Positions 34,322-45,994 are shown, counted from the stretch's first letter. The stretch is 47,805 nt of DNA from Zetaproteobacteria bacterium CG1_02_55_237 (GCA_001871195.1 MNXA01000024.1:1-47805); one strand, 5' to 3'. Numbers and translations: made by a program. Notes: generated from the sequence alone by a model not told the origin.

Positions 34322-34565
34322 GGGTCCCACTTGTTGCTGTGCCGGACCGGGCGCCTGATCATCGGAAATTGCGCAAAAACCGTGTTTATTTTTGCGCCCG
34401 ATGAACAAGTGCACGGGCCGGGAATTCACAGCTATCCGCGGGTGCCCTTTCTTGCTTCTTTTTGACTCGGGACATCCATGCCCCTCGCCCTGCTGGCGCC
34501 CTCCGGGCGTCCAATTCGACTGTCCTGTCGAATTGTGGTCGCGCAAAGAAGAAGGGGCACTTCTT
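34322..34565. repeat. Dispersed intergenic hairpin element, copy 2
   Basis: It shares with the copy at 13910 the modules GGGTCCCACTTGTTGCTGTG, GCCGGACCGGGCGC, GGGAATTCACAGCTATCC and GGTGCCCTTTCTTGCTTCTT. Here the second stem is opened by an insert of about 70 bases with its own palindrome AATTCGAC-N6-GTCGAATT, closing with AAAGAAGAAGGGGCAC. It fills most of the apbE–PHP gap and ends at the apbE stop codon. The small ORF across it is an artefact. Confidence 0.8.
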
Positions 34566-35563
34566 TACTGCACCGAGGGATGAAAAGGTAGCAGCGTGAG
34601 TTTAGTCGCATGCATTTGCCCGTCGGCATCGACCAGCAAAGCCTGCATACCGCGTGATTCAAGCAGCGGCAGGCCATCCTCGCCGAGCACGAACAGCGCC
34701 GTGCTCCATGCATCAGCCAGCGTGGCGTTGTTTGTCACCACCGTAGCGCTGCTGCTGCGATCAGCGGGCATGCCGGTTGCGGGATCGAGGATGTGCTGAT
34801 AGCGCCTGCCCTGATAAGTAAAAAATCGTTCGTAATCGCCCGAAGTGACAATACTGATATCGCCGCGGGCCTCGAACCAGCCGAGCGTAGCCCCTTCTTT
34901 GCGCGGATGGCGCAAGCCGATACGCCACGGTTGCCCGGCGTGATCGCCGATCACGCGCAAATCACCGCCCGCATCAAGGATGGCATTACTGATACCCTGA
35001 GCGCGCAATACGGCCATACCTCGATCAATCGCATAGCCCTTGGCGATAGCGCCGAAATCGAGCATGGTCTGCGTGCTCAGACGCTTCCAACCCGTCTCCG
35101 TCCGCTCAATATACTTGAGGTCTACGCCACTCCGGGCAGCAGTAATATTACTGGCGGAAGGCGGCTTCACAGGTGCTTCGGGCAGGGAAAAACCCCATAA
35201 CAGACTCAGACTGCCGATGACAGGTGTGAATGCACCGCCGCTTTTCCAGGCCACATCGAGCGAGGTGGCAAGCAGGCCATCCACCTCATCCGGCAGCATC
35301 ACGATGTCGCCCGGCTCGCTGGCATTGAAGGCTTTCACGGTATTGGCATGTGCACCGTAGATGGTGAATACATCCTCGATGCGCTGCATCTCGTCGGCTG
35401 CGACGCGAATCGCCTCCAGCGCCTTGTCCTGTTGCACACCTGAGATGGTGAATTGCACCAGCGTACCCATAATAAAACGGGATTCATGGATGTCCTGCGG
35501 CTGGCTTGAACAACCCGCCAGCAGTATCAGCAGGGCAAACCGGAAACGAATGGTGCGCCTCAT
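34565..35563 (-). CDS. apbE: FAD:protein FMN transferase ApbE
   Basis: 332 residues. A lipoprotein signal (LLILLAGC, Cys near 18) exports it to the periplasm. Family features: ESRFIMGTLVQFTI, DFGAIAKGYAIDRG, ILDAGGDLRVIG, HILDPATGMPADRSS and the metal-binding NATLADAWSTALFVLG. It attaches FMN to threonines of proteins such as NqrB/C or RnfG, none of which are in this window. It follows panD by 28 bp on the same strand and probably rides on the pan transcript. The ribosome site is weak. Confidence 0.95.
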   Translation of the reverse strand: MRRTIRFRFALLILLAGCSSQPQDIHESRFIMGTLVQFTISGVQQDKALEAIRVAADEMQRIEDVFTIYGAHANTVKAFNASEPGDIVMLPDEVDGLLATSLDVAWKSGGAFTPVIGSLSLLWGFSLPEAPVKPPSASNITAARSGVDLKYIERTETGWKRLSTQTMLDFGAIAKGYAIDRGMAVLRAQGISNAILDAGGDLRVIGDHAGQPWRIGLRHPRKEGATLGWFEARGDISIVTSGDYERFFTYQGRRYQHILDPATGMPADRSSSATVVTNNATLADAWSTALFVLGEDGLPLLESRGMQALLVDADGQMHATKLTLLPFHPSVQ

Positions 35564-35591
35564 CGGAAATAAATGGGCGAACGGAACAAAA

Positions 35592-35969
35592 TCAAACCGC
35601 CGCCAGTTTTCCGCAACTCACGCGTACAATCGCATTGGCCGCATCCACATAAACGAGCTCCGGCTTGAAACTCTTCGCCTGCGCAGTATCCATCTCCGCA
35701 TAGGTGCAGATAATCAACAGGTCTCCAGCACTTGCCTTATGTGCTGCGGCACCATTCACCCCGATGGTTCCGGAACCGCGGGGCGCCTCGATGGCATAGG
35801 TCGTGAAACGTTCGCCGTTGTTCACATTGTAAATGTGCAACTGCTCGAAGGGCAGGATATTAGCCGCCTCCAGCAGATCGACATCGATAGCACAGGAGCC
35901 TTCGTAGTGCAGCTCGGCGTGGGTCACCGTGGCACGGTGGATTTTCGATTTCAGCATGGTGAGGTTCAT
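35592..35969 (-). CDS. panD: Aspartate 1-decarboxylase PanD
   Basis: 125 residues, normal length. It starts [20 protein letters not shown] and has the self-cleavage site Gly-Ser in [10 protein letters not shown] (Ser 25), which forms the pyruvoyl group. It makes beta-alanine from aspartate for pantothenate. GGAG lies eight bases before the ATG, and the start overlaps panC by four bases (ATGA). Confidence 0.97.
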   Translation of the reverse strand: MNLTMLKSKIHRATVTHAELHYEGSCAIDVDLLEAANILPFEQLHIYNVNNGERFTTYAIEAPRGSGTIGVNGAAAHKASAGDLLIICTYAEMDTAQAKSFKPELVYVDAANAIVRVSCGKLAAV

Positions 35970-36823
35970 GGCGTCTCCGTCATTGTTTCAATAGGAATAT
36001 TATCAATCAGGCGGGCCCGGCCGATACGCGCAGCAACAAAGGCGCGCGCCGGGTTCCCGTTCAGACTATCCAGAGCCTTTAACGAACCGGCATCACGGAT
36101 ATCCAGATATTCGGGTTCGATGCCCGATTCAAGCAACAGGCGGTGCCCGACGGCTTTAATGGCAGGCACATCACGCTCACCATTAGCAACCTGCGTCTGC
36201 ATGGCGCGCAGCGCAGCGGACAGGGCTATAGATTTTTCCAGCTCGACATCATTGAGATAACGGTTACGACTGCTCATGGCCAGACCATCAGCCTCGCGCA
36301 CCGTTTGCACCCCGACGATCTCAAGCGGCATATGCAGATCGGCCACCATTCGGCGGATAATGGCCAGCTGCTGCCAGTCCTTTTCACCGAACACGGCAAT
36401 GTCCGGCTGCACGGCATTGAACAAAATGGCGACCACCGTTGCCACGCCGTCAAAATGTCCCGGGCGAGTTGCACCGCAAAGCGAGTCACCCAGTTCACGC
36501 ACTGTAAGCGTGACCTTGGGACCGTCCTCGGGATACAGATTGTGCGGATGGAAAATGATGTCGGCACCCTCGACTGCACAAATCTCGGCATCGGCGTCGA
36601 AGCTGCGCGGATAGCGAGAAAAATCCTCGCTGGGACCGAATTGCAGTGGATTCACATAAATGCTGACCACCACGATATCGGCCAGACTGCGCGCCTCGCG
36701 GATCAACCGTGCATGCCCGGCATGCAAACAACCCATGGTCGGCACCAGCGCCACGGACTTGCCTGCGCGTCTCGATTCAGCAAGCTGGATGCGCAGTTCG
36801 GCGGTTGTTGTGACGACCTTCAT
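35966..36823 (-). CDS. panC: Pantothenate synthetase PanC
   Basis: 285 residues. It joins pantoate and beta-alanine using ATP. The nucleotidyltransferase motif [14 protein letters not shown] holds the HxGH-type site; [36 protein letters not shown] and [11 protein letters not shown] are PanC signatures. It overlaps panB and panD by four bases at each end, making a tight panB-panC-panD operon. Confidence 0.98.
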   Translation of the reverse strand: MKVVTTTAELRIQLAESRRAGKSVALVPTMGCLHAGHARLIREARSLADIVVVSIYVNPLQFGPSEDFSRYPRSFDADAEICAVEGADIIFHPHNLYPEDGPKVTLTVRELGDSLCGATRPGHFDGVATVVAILFNAVQPDIAVFGEKDWQQLAIIRRMVADLHMPLEIVGVQTVREADGLAMSSRNRYLNDVELEKSIALSAALRAMQTQVANGERDVPAIKAVGHRLLLESGIEPEYLDIRDAGSLKALDSLNGNPARAFVAARIGRARLIDNIPIETMTETP

Positions 36824-37617
36824 CCGGGGAACCTCCCCTGCCGCACATCATCACCCCAACGCGCGATGGCATCGTGCATCAACTGGCGCGCATTCGCATA
36901 GGCGGGAGCAAACGGCGGATTAGTTGCAGACAGGCCAAGCAGATCGTGCCACACCAGCACCTGCGCATCGCAATCAGGCCCTGCCCCGATCCCGACGGTG
37001 GGAATGCTTACGCTTGCGTTAATTTCCTTGGCCAGATCGTGCGGAATGTTTTCCAGCACCAGTGCCACAGCCCCAGCCTCACAAACGGCTGTTGCATCTT
37101 CAAGCAATTGCTCGCGTTCGTCCCCACTCTTGCCGCGCCGGCCATAGCTGCCGAATTTCTTCACCGATTGCGGCGTCAGCCCGATATGCGCCACCACCGC
37201 AATGCCGCGTTCAGCAAGGAAGCGAATTGTCTCAGCCATCGGCACGCCGCCTTCAAGCTTCACAGCATCGCAACGGGTTTCCTGCAACACACGCACCGAA
37301 TTCCCAAAGGCCTGTTGCGGAGAGAGCTGATAGCTACCGAAGGGAAGGTCGCAGACCACCCAGGCGCGCTTGCGGCCGCGCACAACGGCGGCCGTATGAT
37401 GAATCATTTCATTGAGGGTAACGGGAATGGTGGAATCGTAGCCCAGACATACCATACCGAGCGAATCGCCGACCAGCAGAACATCCACAGCGGCTTCTTC
37501 CGCCAAAAGCGCCGAGGACGCATCGTAGGCAGTCAGCCATATCATCTTTTGGTCATCCCGCTTGGCGCGCATCAGCGTCGCCGCAGTGACCGGTTTTTCA
37601 GTCTTTTTTGCGTTCAT
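36820..37617 (-). CDS. panB: 3-methyl-2-oxobutanoate hydroxymethyltransferase PanB
   Basis: 265 residues from the ATG at 37617, preceded by GGAAAGGTGAC; an ATG 12 codons earlier lacks this. It makes ketopantoate from alpha-ketoisovalerate and methylene-tetrahydrofolate. It shows LTAYDASSALLAEEA, the metal-binding VGDSLGMVCLGYDST, KLEGG, AHIGLTPQSV and the GIGAGPDCDAQVLVWHDLLG signature. First gene of the pan operon, divergent from gltB. Confidence 0.97.
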   Translation of the reverse strand: MNAKKTEKPVTAATLMRAKRDDQKMIWLTAYDASSALLAEEAAVDVLLVGDSLGMVCLGYDSTIPVTLNEMIHHTAAVVRGRKRAWVVCDLPFGSYQLSPQQAFGNSVRVLQETRCDAVKLEGGVPMAETIRFLAERGIAVVAHIGLTPQSVKKFGSYGRRGKSGDEREQLLEDATAVCEAGAVALVLENIPHDLAKEINASVSIPTVGIGAGPDCDAQVLVWHDLLGLSATNPPFAPAYANARQLMHDAIARWGDDVRQGRFPG

Positions 37618-37751
37618 GTCACCTTTCCGCTTCGCTCCGCATGCACTGGGCATGCCGGTAGCGTCTTTAAGGATGAGCCGAAGCCTACATTTATCACACC
37701 CCGTCTGCCTAGTGCCGGTTCAAATCGTGCCACAGCAGGCCGTCATGTCTG

Positions 37752-37772
37752 CCGATAAAGAGATATTATCGG
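37752..37772. promoter_or_regulatory. Palindrome in the panB–gltB divergent region
   Basis: CCGATAA-N7-TTATCGG, a perfect seven-base inverted repeat, lies in the 313-bp gap between panB and gltB (37618–37930). It could be an operator for either gene. I see no other gene, clear promoter or known riboswitch in the gap. Confidence 0.4.
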
Positions 37773-37930
37773 GCTGGAGAATACCTCCGCTCTTCTATAT
37801 ATTGCGCCCCCCCTGCTGGAGGCGAGTCGAGCGCTCCACAAACGCAGGACATATATTAAGTGTTTACCCGCGCCGGACCAGCCGCGACCATACGTCGCCG
37901 TACCAGCGCGCCAGGATTAAGGGAGTTTGC

Positions 37931-40900
37931 ATGAATACATCAACCAGCCATCCGCATATGGAGCCGGGCATGCCGAAGAAACAGGGGCTGTATAATCCGG
38001 CGAATGAACACGATGCCTGCGGCGTCGGCTTTATTGCAAACATCAAAAACGAAAAAAGCCATGTCATCGTGCAGAAGGGTCTGGAGATTCTGACCCGCCT
38101 GACGCATCGTGGCGCCGCCGGTGCCGACCCGCGCGAAGGTGATGGCGCTGGTATCCTGACCCAGCTGCCGCATACCTTCTTTGCTGCAAAAGCCACAGAA
38201 CTCGGCTTCAGTCTGCCTGAGCCCGGTCACTATGGCGTTGGCATGATTTTCTTCCCCAAGAACAAGGGACATCGCAACACATGCCGCTCGGTGATCGAAC
38301 AGACCATCGTCGAGGAAGGCAACAGTGTACTCGGCTGGCGTGAAGTTCCGGTCGATGCCGTAGCCGCCGATCTTCTGGACAGCGTGCTGGCCTGCGAGCC
38401 GGTAATTGAACAGGTATTCATTGCACGTGGCGAAGGCTTTGCCGATCAGGACGCCTTCGAACGCAAGCTTTTTGTCACCCGCAAGGTGGTTAACATCCGT
38501 GTGCGCAAGATTGGCTTTGTCGATGTGGCCAAGTTCTATACCGCATCCTTGTCGTCGCGCACCATCGTCTACAAGGGCATGTTCCTGTCGCATCAGGTAG
38601 GCGCTTACTATCTTGATCTGAGTGATCCGCTCTTCGCCAGTGCGCTGGCTCTGGTGCATCAGCGGTTCTCCACCAACACCTTCCCTTCATGGGAACTGGC
38701 ACACCCCTTCCGCATGGTGGCGCACAACGGTGAAATCAACACCCTGCGCGGCAACCTGAACTGGATGAACGCACGCCGTCATTCGATGCAGTCGGATGTA
38801 CTGGGCGAGGACCTGAATCGCCTGTGGCCAATCAGCAACGAAGGGCAGTCTGATACCGCCTGTTTCGACAATGCGCTTGAACTGCTCTACATGGGCGGCT
38901 ATTCGCTGGCCCACGCGGCCATGCTGATGATTCCCGAAGCATGGGCAGGCAACACCCTGATGGATGACGAACGCAAGGCTTTCTACGAACACCATGCAGC
39001 CCTGATGGAGCCTTGGGATGGCCCGGCAGCCGTAGCCTTTACCGACGGTCGCCAGATCGGCGCCACCCTGGACCGCAACGGCCTGCGCCCGGCACGTTAC
39101 CTGATCACCGACGACAATCTGGTGGTCGGCGCATCGGAAATGGGCGTGCTGGATATTCCCGAGGAAAAAATTGTTAAAAAGTGGCGCCTGCAACCGGGCA
39201 AGATGCTGCTCATCGACCTTGAAGAAGGACGCATCATCGACGATGAGGAAATCAAGCGGAAACTCGCCTCGGCCCGTCCGTATCGCAAGATTCTGGGCGA
39301 AACCCAGATTCAGCTGGAAGACCTGCCGGACAAGATTCCGACCATGCCGCCGAATCATGAGGTTCTGTTGCAGCGCATGAAGGCCTACGGCTATTCGCAG
39401 GAAGACCTGAAGTTCCTGATGGCGCCGATGGCCATCTCCGGACAGGAAGCCATTGGCTCCATGGGCAACGACAACCCGTTGGCCGTGCTGTCCAACCGTT
39501 CGCGCCATTTGAGCAACTATTTCCGCCAACTGTTTGCTCAGGTGACCAATCCGCCGATTGACCCGATCCGTGAGGAAATGGTCATGAGCCTGACCTCCAT
39601 CATCGGGCCCAATCCCAATCTGCTGGGCATGAACGACAACACGCCGCATCTGCGTCTGGAAGTGCACCAGCCGATCCTCGATAACGTGGAACTGGAAAAG
39701 ATTCGCTACATCGATCAGTCCACCAATGGCAAGTTCCGCACCATCACCCTGTCGCTGTGCTACCCGGTGAGTCAGGGCGTGGAAGGCATGAAGCCGGCCA
39801 TCGATGCCCTGTGCGCCGCCGCCGAAAAGGCAGTCAGCGAGCAGTACAATATCGTCATCCTCTCCGATCGCGGCGTGGATGCCGACAACATCGCCATTCC
39901 GTCACTGCTGGCCACCTCGGCTGTGCATCAGCACCTGATCCGTCAGGGTCTGCGCACCGAAACAGGCCTGGTGGTCGAAGCGGGTACAGCACGCGAAGTG
40001 CATCATTTCGCCACGCTGGCCGGTTATGGCGCCGAGGCTATCAATCCCTACATGGCCTTTGAGGTGCTCTACGACATGCAGCGCAGCGGCCTGCTGCCGG
40101 ACGACATCCCGCGCGATGAAATCCGCAAGCGTTACATCAAGGCTGTCGGCAAGGGTATCTACAAGGTCATGTCCAAGATGGGCATTTCCACCTATCAGTC
40201 TTACTGCGGCGCACAGATTTTCGAGGCCGTCGGCCTGTCTTCACAATTCGTGAAGGACTACTTCACCGGCACCCGCACACAGATCGAAGGCGTGGGCCTC
40301 GCGGAAATCGCCGAGGAAACCATGCAGTTGCACCGCGAGGCCTTTGCCCACTCTCCGGGCTACCGCAATGCGCTGGATGTCGGCGGCCAGTATGCCTGGC
40401 GCAACAAGGGCGAGGAGCACACCCTGACCCCCGAGGTCATCGCCAAGGTGCAGCACGCCGTGCGCACCAATAACTACAAGCTCTACAAAGAATATGCCAA
40501 ATCCATCAACGAGCAGAATGGTCGCCTGTTGACCCTGCGCGGCCTGTTCAAGTTCAAGCCGTGCACACCTGTTCCGCTTGAAGAGGTGGAAGCGGCAACC
40601 AGCATCGCCAAGCGCTTTGCCACCGGCGCCATGAGCTTCGGCTCTATTTCGCATGAGGCACATTCCACCCTGGCCATTGCCATGAACCGTCTGGGCGGCA
40701 AATCAAATACCGGTGAGGGCGGCGAAGAGCCGGAGCGTTTCAAGCCTCTGGCTAATGGCGATTCGATGCGCAGTGCCATCAAGCAGGTGGCCTCGGGCCG
40801 TTTCGGCGTAACCACCGAATATCTTGCCAACGCGGATCAGATTCAGATCAAGATGGCGCAGGGTGCCAAGCCCGGCGAAGGCGGCCAGCTGCCCGGTCAC

Positions 40901-42601
40901 AAGGTCGATGCGCGCATCGGCCGCGTACGTCACTCCACTCCAGGTGTGGGTCTGATTTCCCCGCCGCCGCATCATGATATTTACTCCATTGAGGATCTGG
41001 CACAGCTGATTTTCGATCTGAAGAACACCAACACGGATGCCGATATCTCGGTGAAGCTGGTGTCGGAAATCGGCGTCGGAACCGTTGCCGCAGGCGTGGT
41101 TAAAGCGCATGCCGACCATGTGGTGATTGCCGGTCACGACGGTGGTACGGGTGCAAGCCCCCTCACCTCCATCAAGCATGCCGGTTCCCCGTGGGAGCTG
41201 GGCCTGGCAGAAACACAGCAGACCCTGGTGCTCAACCGTCTGCGCAGCCGCATGACCCTGCAGGCCGACGGCCAGATGCGTACCGGCCGCGATGTGGTGA
41301 TTGCCGGCCTCCTGGGCGCGGATGAAATCGCCTTTGGCACCATCGCACTGGTGGCGGAAGGCTGCATCATGATGCGCAAATGCCATCTGAACACTTGCCC
41401 GGTCGGCGTGGCCACGCAGGACCCTGAATTGCGCCAGAAGTTTGTTGGCAAGCCAGAGGATGTGATCAACTTCTTCATGTTTGTCGCCGAAGAAGCGCGT
41501 GAGCTCATGGCTGAACTTGGCTTCCGCACATTCGATGAGCTCATCGGCCGTTCCGACCTGCTCGACACCAACGATGCGATCCGTCACTGGAAGTCGCAGG
41601 GGCTGGATCTCGGCCCGCTGTTCCACCGTGTCGAACCGAACGGCACGCCAGTGTTCCATTGCGACAAGCAGGATCACGGGCTGGATGCGCTGATCGACAA
41701 CTGGCTGATCAAACAGGCCAAGTCAGCGATTGAGGATAAGAAGCCGGTCATTATCGAAACCAAAATCCGCAACTCGGATCGTAGTTTCGGCACCATGCTT
41801 TCCGGCAAGATAGCCAAGAAGCACGGACAGGCAGGCCTGGTCGATGACACCATCGTCATCAAGGCCAAGGGCACAGCCGGGCAATCGCTCGGCGCATGGC
41901 TGTCGCGCGGTGTGACCATCGAGCTTGCCGGCGAAGGCAACGATTACGTCGGCAAGGGACTCTCCGGTGGACGCATTGTGATTTACCCGCCGGAAAAATC
42001 CGGCATCGTGGCCGAGGACAACATCATTGTCGGTAATACCGTGCTATTCGGCGCCACCGAAGGCGAGTGCTACTTCCGCGGTATCGGCGGCGAGCGCTTT
42101 GCTGTGCGAAACTCCGGCGCAGTCGCCGTAGTTGAAGGCGTGGGCGATCATGGTTGCGAATACATGACCGGCGGCACCGTGGTTGTGCTGGGCGGAACAG
42201 GACGCAACTTCGCAGCCGGCATGAGCGGCGGCGTAGCCTATGTACTGGATGCGGATGGCACGTTCGAATCGCGCTGCAATATGGCGCAGGTCGAGCTGCA
42301 ACCGATACTGTCCGAATCCGATGCGCTGGAGGATTACGATCATCAGGGGCCGGATATGGAAATGCACGGCCGCGTGGATATCGAACATTCACTGAGCCAG
42401 AACGATCAGCAGATTCTGCACACGCTGATCAGCCGGCATGTGCACTACACCAATTCTGCCGTGGGCAAGAAGATGCTGGCGAACTGGGCGGATTACTGTG
42501 GCAAGTTCGTCAAGGTGATGCCGGTCGAATACCGCCGCGCCTTGCAGGATATCGAAACCGAAAAAGCCGCCAAAGAGGGCAAGGAGTTGACTCATGGGTA
42601 A
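37931..42601 (+). CDS. gltB: Glutamate synthase large subunit GltB
   Basis: 1,556 residues from the ATG at 37931 (GGGAG five bases upstream); the frame is open to 37562 but that reads through the panB promoter region. A 29-residue propeptide precedes the catalytic Cys30 ([12 protein letters not shown]), the N-terminal nucleophile amidotransferase that releases ammonia from glutamine. The central and FMN-binding domains follow, with the iron–sulfur cysteines in [15 protein letters not shown] near residue 1150, then the glycine-rich beta-helix C-terminal domain ([13 protein letters not shown]). With GltD it makes two glutamates from glutamine and 2-oxoglutarate using NADPH. It overlaps gltD by eight bases. 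Confidence 0.98.
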   Translation: MNTSTSHPHMEPGMPKKQGLYNPANEHDACGVGFIANIKNEKSHVIVQKGLEILTRLTHRGAAGADPREGDGAGILTQLPHTFFAAKATELGFSLPEPGHYGVGMIFFPKNKGHRNTCRSVIEQTIVEEGNSVLGWREVPVDAVAADLLDSVLACEPVIEQVFIARGEGFADQDAFERKLFVTRKVVNIRVRKIGFVDVAKFYTASLSSRTIVYKGMFLSHQVGAYYLDLSDPLFASALALVHQRFSTNTFPSWELAHPFRMVAHNGEINTLRGNLNWMNARRHSMQSDVLGEDLNRLWPISNEGQSDTACFDNALELLYMGGYSLAHAAMLMIPEAWAGNTLMDDERKAFYEHHAALMEPWDGPAAVAFTDGRQIGATLDRNGLRPARYLITDDNLVVGASEMGVLDIPEEKIVKKWRLQPGKMLLIDLEEGRIIDDEEIKRKLASARPYRKILGETQIQLEDLPDKIPTMPPNHEVLLQRMKAYGYSQEDLKFLMAPMAISGQEAIGSMGNDNPLAVLSNRSRHLSNYFRQLFAQVTNPPIDPIREEMVMSLTSIIGPNPNLLGMNDNTPHLRLEVHQPILDNVELEKIRYIDQSTNGKFRTITLSLCYPVSQGVEGMKPAIDALCAAAEKAVSEQYNIVILSDRGVDADNIAIPSLLATSAVHQHLIRQGLRTETGLVVEAGTAREVHHFATLAGYGAEAINPYMAFEVLYDMQRSGLLPDDIPRDEIRKRYIKAVGKGIYKVMSKMGISTYQSYCGAQIFEAVGLSSQFVKDYFTGTRTQIEGVGLAEIAEETMQLHREAFAHSPGYRNALDVGGQYAWRNKGEEHTLTPEVIAKVQHAVRTNNYKLYKEYAKSINEQNGRLLTLRGLFKFKPCTPVPLEEVEAATSIAKRFATGAMSFGSISHEAHSTLAIAMNRLGGKSNTGEGGEEPERFKPLANGDSMRSAIKQVASGRFGVTTEYLANADQIQIKMAQGAKPGEGGQLPGHKVDARIGRVRHSTPGVGLISPPPHHDIYSIEDLAQLIFDLKNTNTDADISVKLVSEIGVGTVAAGVVKAHADHVVIAGHDGGTGASPLTSIKHAGSPWELGLAETQQTLVLNRLRSRMTLQADGQMRTGRDVVIAGLLGADEIAFGTIALVAEGCIMMRKCHLNTCPVGVATQDPELRQKFVGKPEDVINFFMFVAEEARELMAELGFRTFDELIGRSDLLDTNDAIRHWKSQGLDLGPLFHRVEPNGTPVFHCDKQDHGLDALIDNWLIKQAKSAIEDKKPVIIETKIRNSDRSFGTMLSGKIAKKHGQAGLVDDTIVIKAKGTAGQSLGAWLSRGVTIELAGEGNDYVGKGLSGGRIVIYPPEKSGIVAEDNIIVGNTVLFGATEGECYFRGIGGERFAVRNSGAVAVVEGVGDHGCEYMTGGTVVVLGGTGRNFAAGMSGGVAYVLDADGTFESRCNMAQVELQPILSESDALEDYDHQGPDMEMHGRVDIEHSLSQNDQQILHTLISRHVHYTNSAVGKKMLANWADYCGKFVKVMPVEYRRALQDIETEKAAKEGKELTHG

Positions 42602-44030
42602 GCCAACCGGATTCAAGGAATTTGCGCGCGAGGGCCTGAGCTATGCCCCGGTCGCCGACCGCATTGTGCATTACAAGGAGTTCTCCTCACTACCAGAGGA
42701 CATGAGTCGTCAGGGTGCGCGCTGCATGGATTGTGGTATCCCTTTCTGCCACAACGGCTGCCCGATCAATAACCTGATTCCCGACTTCAATGATGCGGTG
42801 TATCGCGGCAAATGGCGCGAAGCGCTGGATATCCTGCACACCACCAATAATTTTCCCGAATTCACCGGCCGCGTCTGCCCCGCCCCTTGCGAGGAAGCCT
42901 GCACAGTGAATCTTATCGGCGATGCGGTGTCGATTAAAAACATCGAGCTGTCCATCATCGAAAAGGGTTGGGAGAAGGACTGGATTGTGCCAGAGATTGC
43001 CGAGCACAAGAGCGGCAAGCGCGTGGCAGTGGTGGGTTCCGGCCCTGCTGGCCTGTCCTGTGCGCAGCAGTTGGCGCGTGCCGGTCACGATGTCGTGGTG
43101 TTCGAGAAGAACGACCGCATCGGCGGCCTGATGCGCTACGGCATCCCGAACTTCAAGTTCGATAAGAAGGTGATTGATCGCCGTTTGACCCAGATGCGCG
43201 CCGAGGGCGTGGAATTCAAGGTAAACGCGAATATCGGCGTGGATATCCCGGCCAAGAAATTGCTTGAAGATTTCGATGCCGTTGTACTTACCGGCGGTTC
43301 CGAGAAATCACGCGATCTGCCAGCACCGGGCCGCGAGCTCAAGGGCATCCATTTCGCCATGGAATTCCTGCCCATGAACACCAAACGCGTGCTCGGCGAT
43401 AAAATCCCTGCCGATCAGTGGATTTCTGCCGAGGGCAAGCATGTGGTGGTCATCGGCGGCGGCGATACCGGCTCCGACTGCATCGGCACATCCAACCGGC
43501 ATGGCGCTGCATCGGTCACGCAGATCGAAATCCTGCCCAAGCCCTCCGCCAACCCGGACAAGCTGCTGGTCTGGCCGAACTGGCCCATGAAGCTGCGTAC
43601 CTCCACTTCTCAGGAAGAAGGTTGTGATCGCGATTGGGAGGTCAACACACGGCGCTTTGTGGACGATGGCAAGGGCAATGTGAAGGCCATCGAATGCGTG
43701 CGCGTTGAATGGAAACAGGAAAACGGCCAGTGGAAGATGTCCGAGGTTGAAGACAGCGAGTTCGAACTCAAGGCCGACCTGGTACTGCTCGCCATGGGCT
43801 TTTTGCATCCCGTGCATGAAGGCATGCTCGACGAGCTTGGCGTGGATAAGGATGGTCGGGGCAACGTGGCGGCCAACACCGATGACTACCGCACCAGCCT
43901 CGACAAGGTGTTCTCCGCCGGCGATATGCGTCGCGGCCAGTCACTGGTCGTCTGGGCCATCAACGAAGGCCGCCGTTGTGCTGCCTCCGTCGATGAATAC
44001 CTGATGGGCCATACCACCCTGCCCCGCTAA
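42594..44030 (+). CDS. gltD: Glutamate synthase small subunit GltD
   Basis: 478 residues. Cys clusters for [4Fe-4S] centres ([32 protein letters not shown]) lie in the first 110 residues. The FAD motif is [20 protein letters not shown], the NADPH motif [14 protein letters not shown], and the C-terminus has [17 protein letters not shown]. It passes electrons from NADPH to GltB. A strong intrinsic terminator follows. Confidence 0.98.
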   Translation: MGKPTGFKEFAREGLSYAPVADRIVHYKEFSSLPEDMSRQGARCMDCGIPFCHNGCPINNLIPDFNDAVYRGKWREALDILHTTNNFPEFTGRVCPAPCEEACTVNLIGDAVSIKNIELSIIEKGWEKDWIVPEIAEHKSGKRVAVVGSGPAGLSCAQQLARAGHDVVVFEKNDRIGGLMRYGIPNFKFDKKVIDRRLTQMRAEGVEFKVNANIGVDIPAKKLLEDFDAVVLTGGSEKSRDLPAPGRELKGIHFAMEFLPMNTKRVLGDKIPADQWISAEGKHVVVIGGGDTGSDCIGTSNRHGAASVTQIEILPKPSANPDKLLVWPNWPMKLRTSTSQEEGCDRDWEVNTRRFVDDGKGNVKAIECVRVEWKQENGQWKMSEVEDSEFELKADLVLLAMGFLHPVHEGMLDELGVDKDGRGNVAANTDDYRTSLDKVFSAGDMRRGQSLVVWAINEGRRCAASVDEYLMGHTTLPR

Positions 44031-44049
44031 ACAGGCAGACGCGCAAACC

Positions 44050-44091
44050 AAAACCGGCGGCACTCCTTCTCGGATGGCCGCCGGTTTTTTT
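44050..44091 (+). terminator. Intrinsic terminator of gltBD
   Basis: Stem AAAACCGGCGGC / GCCGCCGGTTTT with a 15-base loop and a T7 run, 20 bp after the gltD stop codon. Confidence 0.93.
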
Positions 44092-44228
44092 GTACTCTCG
44101 TTACTTCACCAGACTCTTCCCCTAATTACGGTGACAGTTTACTTATTTATTGGTGCAAGATACGCCCTTCCGCATTCTGATTTGCTACGTAGGCTCCCGT
44201 TGTATTCACACGTCATCAGGAGGAAACC

Positions 44229-44921
44229 ATGGGTGAGATGATCAGCTTCAAGCGGCCGGATGGCCAGGCATCAAAGGGATATCTGGTTGAACCGGCACAG
44301 GGCAGCAGCGCGCCGGGGATCGTGGTGATTCAGGAGTGGTGGGGCCTCAACGACCAGATCAAGCGCGTTGCCGAAAAACTGGCCGCAGCCGGCTACCGGG
44401 CGCTGGTGCCCGATCTGTATCGCGGCAAGCAGGCGCTGGAGGCCAACGAAGCCGAGCATTTGATGAACGACCTAGACTTCGGCGATGCCGCGGGGCAGGA
44501 CATTCGCGGTGCCGTGCAGTATCTCAAGGACTCGGGCAGCGCCAAGGCGGGTGTGACCGGCTTCTGCATGGGTGGGGCGCTTACGCTGCTCGCGGCCGTG
44601 TTCGTCCAGGAGAGCGATGCCAATGCCACGTGGTACGGCTATCCGCCGCTTGAATATGTCGATGCCGGCAAGATCAGGGCGCCGCTGCTGGGCCACTGGG
44701 GCTTGCGGGATGAGTTCTTCGCCATCGACGGCGTGGATGCGCTGGAGGCAAAGCTGCGCGAAGCGCACGTGGACTACGAGTTCCACCGCTACGACGCCAA
44801 GCACGCCTTCGCGAACGAGGAGTCCGATGCGAGAAATCTGCCGCCGCTCGGCTACAACCCGGAAGCCGCCGAACTTGCCTGGCAACGCACCCTGACGTTC
44901 TTCGAGAAACATCTGCACTGA
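44229..44921 (+). CDS. Dienelactone hydrolase family protein
   Basis: 230 residues, the usual length. The alpha/beta hydrolase has a Cys nucleophile in GFCMGGAL (about residue 115), Asp in GLRDEFF and His in AKHAFANE, the triad of carboxymethylenebutenolidase. The oxyanion-side motif VIQEWWGLNDQIKRVAE is typical. Natural substrates of these stand-alone homologues are often unknown, and no aromatic catabolism genes are nearby. A very strong ribosome site (CAGGAGGAAACC) precedes the ATG. It stands alone between gaps of about 200 and 180 bp, neither showing another gene. Confidence 0.93.
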   Translation: MGEMISFKRPDGQASKGYLVEPAQGSSAPGIVVIQEWWGLNDQIKRVAEKLAAAGYRALVPDLYRGKQALEANEAEHLMNDLDFGDAAGQDIRGAVQYLKDSGSAKAGVTGFCMGGALTLLAAVFVQESDANATWYGYPPLEYVDAGKIRAPLLGHWGLRDEFFAIDGVDALEAKLREAHVDYEFHRYDAKHAFANEESDARNLPPLGYNPEAAELAWQRTLTFFEKHLH

Positions 44922-45100
44922 TCGGCTGCCCCACCGCTGCGCTGTGAATCAACAGGGTCGATTGATACACCCTGTGCTGCTAAACAGGCAGGTGGATGAC
45001 TTGAACTTCCCATGCTCCGGCTGGCTGTTGGAGATGTTAAGGCGTACCTTGTCTGCAAGAGATAACCGGGGGCAATAAAATCGCTACCAGATATGAAAAA

Positions 45101-45994
45101 ATGAAGATGTCGCTGCTGATTGTCGTTGTTGCCGCGCTGTTTTTTTCGGCATCATTTGTCAAAATGCCGGGAATTGACCGGCTGGCTAATGCTTATTTTG
45201 CCGAGTCCATCAAGGCTGCCACCCTGGCCTATGCCACCACTCGAACAGTCAATGCGGTGGTCTCGGTCGTTAAGGAATCGCATCTGGAATTTGCTCCCGC
45301 AGGTGTCGGCGTAAGCATCGCAGCTGGTCAGGTTCTCGACCCGATTGACGATATGACCGAGTGTCTTTCCACGATGTTGGTAGCTGCCATTGCCTCAATC
45401 GGCATCCAGAAAATCGGTTTTGAGATCGGCATGGCGGTATCCTTCAAGGCCATATCCATCTTGCTGCTGCTAGCTGTCCCCCTGCTCTGGCTGAACGGTG
45501 CAAGTGGGGCATCCCTGTTGCAGCCCGCGATCAAGCTTTGCCTGATACTGCTGTTGCTGCGCTTCATGCTGCCTCTCTCGGCAATGATCAGCGACTCGAT
45601 TTATACCACATGGCTCAAGCCTGGTGTCGAGAATTCACTGGAAAGACTTTCCATCGTTTCAGGCAGCTACAGCGAGCTGAAGAGCTTACCCCCGGAACAG
45701 GACGATGGTTTCTTTTCTTCGCTGAGGAGGAATGCCTCCGAGCAGGTGGATAATACACGCAAGGCATTTTCGATCATGATGCAAAACGCGGAAATCATTG
45801 TCGCCTCATTGCTCAGCCTGATGACCGCCTATCTGACCATTTTTGTCGTTCAGGTGCTGCTGCTACCGCTGACCATGCTCTGGCTGCTACTCTCCCTGTT
45901 CAGGGGAAAGCCAATGGACGAGTTCTCAGGGCACATTGTAAACAGGCTCTTATCCGTAGTGCGAACCAGCCAGGGGCTCGCTAAACCTAGCTGA
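45101..45994 (+). CDS. Membrane protein of unknown family
   Basis: 297 residues. Hydrophobic segments: about 3–20 (SLLIVVVAALFFSASFV), about 95–150 (two or three helices, SILLLLAVPLLWL and LCLILLLLRFMLPL), and about 230–262 (IIVASLLSLMTAYLTIFVVQ, VLLLPLTMLWLLLSLF). A soluble region lies between about 165 and 225. I do not recognise a family. No good ribosome site is seen for the ATG at 45101 or 45107. Its last eight bases overlap the convergent mgtE gene. Codon use looks normal, so a real gene is likely. Confidence 0.7.
   Translation: MKMSLLIVVVAALFFSASFVKMPGIDRLANAYFAESIKAATLAYATTRTVNAVVSVVKESHLEFAPAGVGVSIAAGQVLDPIDDMTECLSTMLVAAIASIGIQKIGFEIGMAVSFKAISILLLLAVPLLWLNGASGASLLQPAIKLCLILLLLRFMLPLSAMISDSIYTTWLKPGVENSLERLSIVSGSYSELKSLPPEQDDGFFSSLRRNASEQVDNTRKAFSIMMQNAEIIVASLLSLMTAYLTIFVVQVLLLPLTMLWLLLSLFRGKPMDEFSGHIVNRLLSVVRTSQGLAKPS

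Noticed and set aside
34277-34546. 89-codon ORF upstream of the PHP gene
   Set aside because: It lies wholly in the dispersed hairpin element; similar peptides from the other copy show it is repeat-derived.
44952-44975. Stem ACAGGGT/ACCCTGT after the dienelactone hydrolase as a terminator
   Set aside because: Ten-base loop, short stem and no T-run.
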